Shown piece after piece: positions 5,715-5,796 of a DNA stretch of 5,796 nt (position 1 is its first letter; each line of letters begins with the position of its first letter). Location: the NCBI GenBank assembly GCA_043736515.1, contig JAYTCK010000002.1, forward strand, positions 1 through 5,796. Reading direction: 5' to 3'. Position numbers and translations under genes: made by a program. The DNA comes from MHLP01 sp043736515. GTDB lineage: Bacteria > Patescibacteriota > Minisyncoccia > Phycocordibacterales > UBA6899. Below the pieces are notes generated by a model that worked only from the letters and a program-made list of their open reading frames with translations, did no database searches and was not told the origin of the DNA.

Positions 5715-5731
5715 TCCTTCGAGTCCCGCAC

Positions 5732-5751
5732 GGAAGCACGCAGGTGCTTCC
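5732..5751. repeat. Perfect 8-bp hairpin with four-base loop (hairpin 4)
   Basis: GGAAGCAC (5732-5739) and GTGCTTCC (5744-5751) flank GCAG. It lies between the three-way-junction element and the terminator-like hairpin at the window end. Confidence 0.7.
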
Positions 5752-5764
5752 TCCGCCGCGCAAA

Positions 5765-5796
5765 TACAAAAAACACCCTTGCGGGTGCTTTTTGTA
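5765..5796. terminator. Terminator-like hairpin at the right edge, T-tracts on both strands
   Basis: CACCC (5774-5778) pairs with GGGTG (5783-5787) around TTGC, flanked by an A-run on one side and a T-run on the other that extend the pairing to 14 positions. The single mismatch on plus (5773/5788) becomes G-U on minus. Both strands give a T-tract after the stem. It could end a minus-strand gene lying to the right, or a plus-strand RNA from the hairpin region. The window stops here, so the tract may continue. Confidence 0.7.

Larger units (their letters stand above)
5543..5755. other. Multi-hairpin region, possible structured RNA or repeat element
   Basis: No convincing gene lies in 5475-5796. 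This stretch holds four hairpins (5570-5625, 5644-5654, 5663-5714, 5732-5751) and a longer-range pairing: CGGGACTC at 5634-5641 with GAGTCCCG at 5721-5728 (8 bp), which closes a three-way junction around the second and third hairpins. A second copy of CGGGACTC at 5543-5550 could compete for the same partner. CTTCGAGTC also occurs twice (5626-5634, 5717-5725). One mismatch in the first hairpin (5586/5606) becomes G-U if the minus strand is transcribed, mildly favouring a minus-strand RNA. I could not match it to tmRNA, RNase P RNA, SRP RNA, 5S rRNA or a tRNA. It may be a non-coding RNA, a structured leader, or a repeat element. Confidence 0.5.

Noticed and set aside
5711..5730. tRNA or tmRNA T-arm, because TTCGAGTCCC resembles the T-loop
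   Set aside because: The flanking bases do not form a T-stem, no acceptor stem, anticodon arm or CCA end is found, and the motif is better explained by the repeated CTTCGAGTC and its pairing with CGGGACTC.
5543..5796. CRISPR array
   Set aside because: Repeats are short, inverted and irregularly spaced, with no unit of 24-40 bases repeated between spacers.

Overview
The window looks like a compact bacterial chromosome segment of moderate GC content. It probably comes from the Candidate Phyla Radiation (Patescibacteria, Parcubacteria-like). This placement is inference. It rests on the LigA sequence style, on a small membrane-anchored protein whose C-terminal HEPN-like domain resembles domains I associate with that group, and on tight gene packing. 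TGA ends one gene and does not occur in frame inside the others, so the standard bacterial code (not code 25) is the simplest reading.

Layout. Positions 1-107 hold an open frame that may be the tail of an upstream gene. ligA (185-2227, +) encodes NAD-dependent DNA ligase. It faces a small unknown gene (2258-2530, -), whose terminator U-tract overlaps the ligA stop codon. A 114-base divergent promoter region separates that gene from gatC (2645-2929, +) and gatA (2932-4380, +), two subunits of the tRNA-dependent amidotransferase. gatB is not in the window. A two-helix membrane protein with an Rx4H HEPN-like motif (4398-5036, +) follows 17 bases after gatA, probably in the same transcript. It converges on a three-helix membrane protein (5085-5474, -), and the two share a bidirectional terminator at 5048-5079. 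The last 322 bases carry no convincing gene. They hold an unusually dense set of inverted repeats (5543-5755) followed by a terminator-like hairpin (5765-5796).

Functional picture. ligA seals Okazaki fragments and repair nicks. GatC and GatA, with GatB from elsewhere, convert misacylated Glu-tRNAGln and/or Asp-tRNAAsn to the amidated forms. ligA and gatC each have a promoter -10 element ending 6-7 bases before the ATG, which suggests leaderless mRNAs. gatA probably depends on coupling to gatC. The two minus-strand small genes instead have clear Shine-Dalgarno sequences.

Points of most interest are the uncharacterised multi-hairpin region at the right end, the LigA with half of its zinc cysteines and two NMN-pocket residues replaced, and the membrane-tethered HEPN-like protein behind gatCA.
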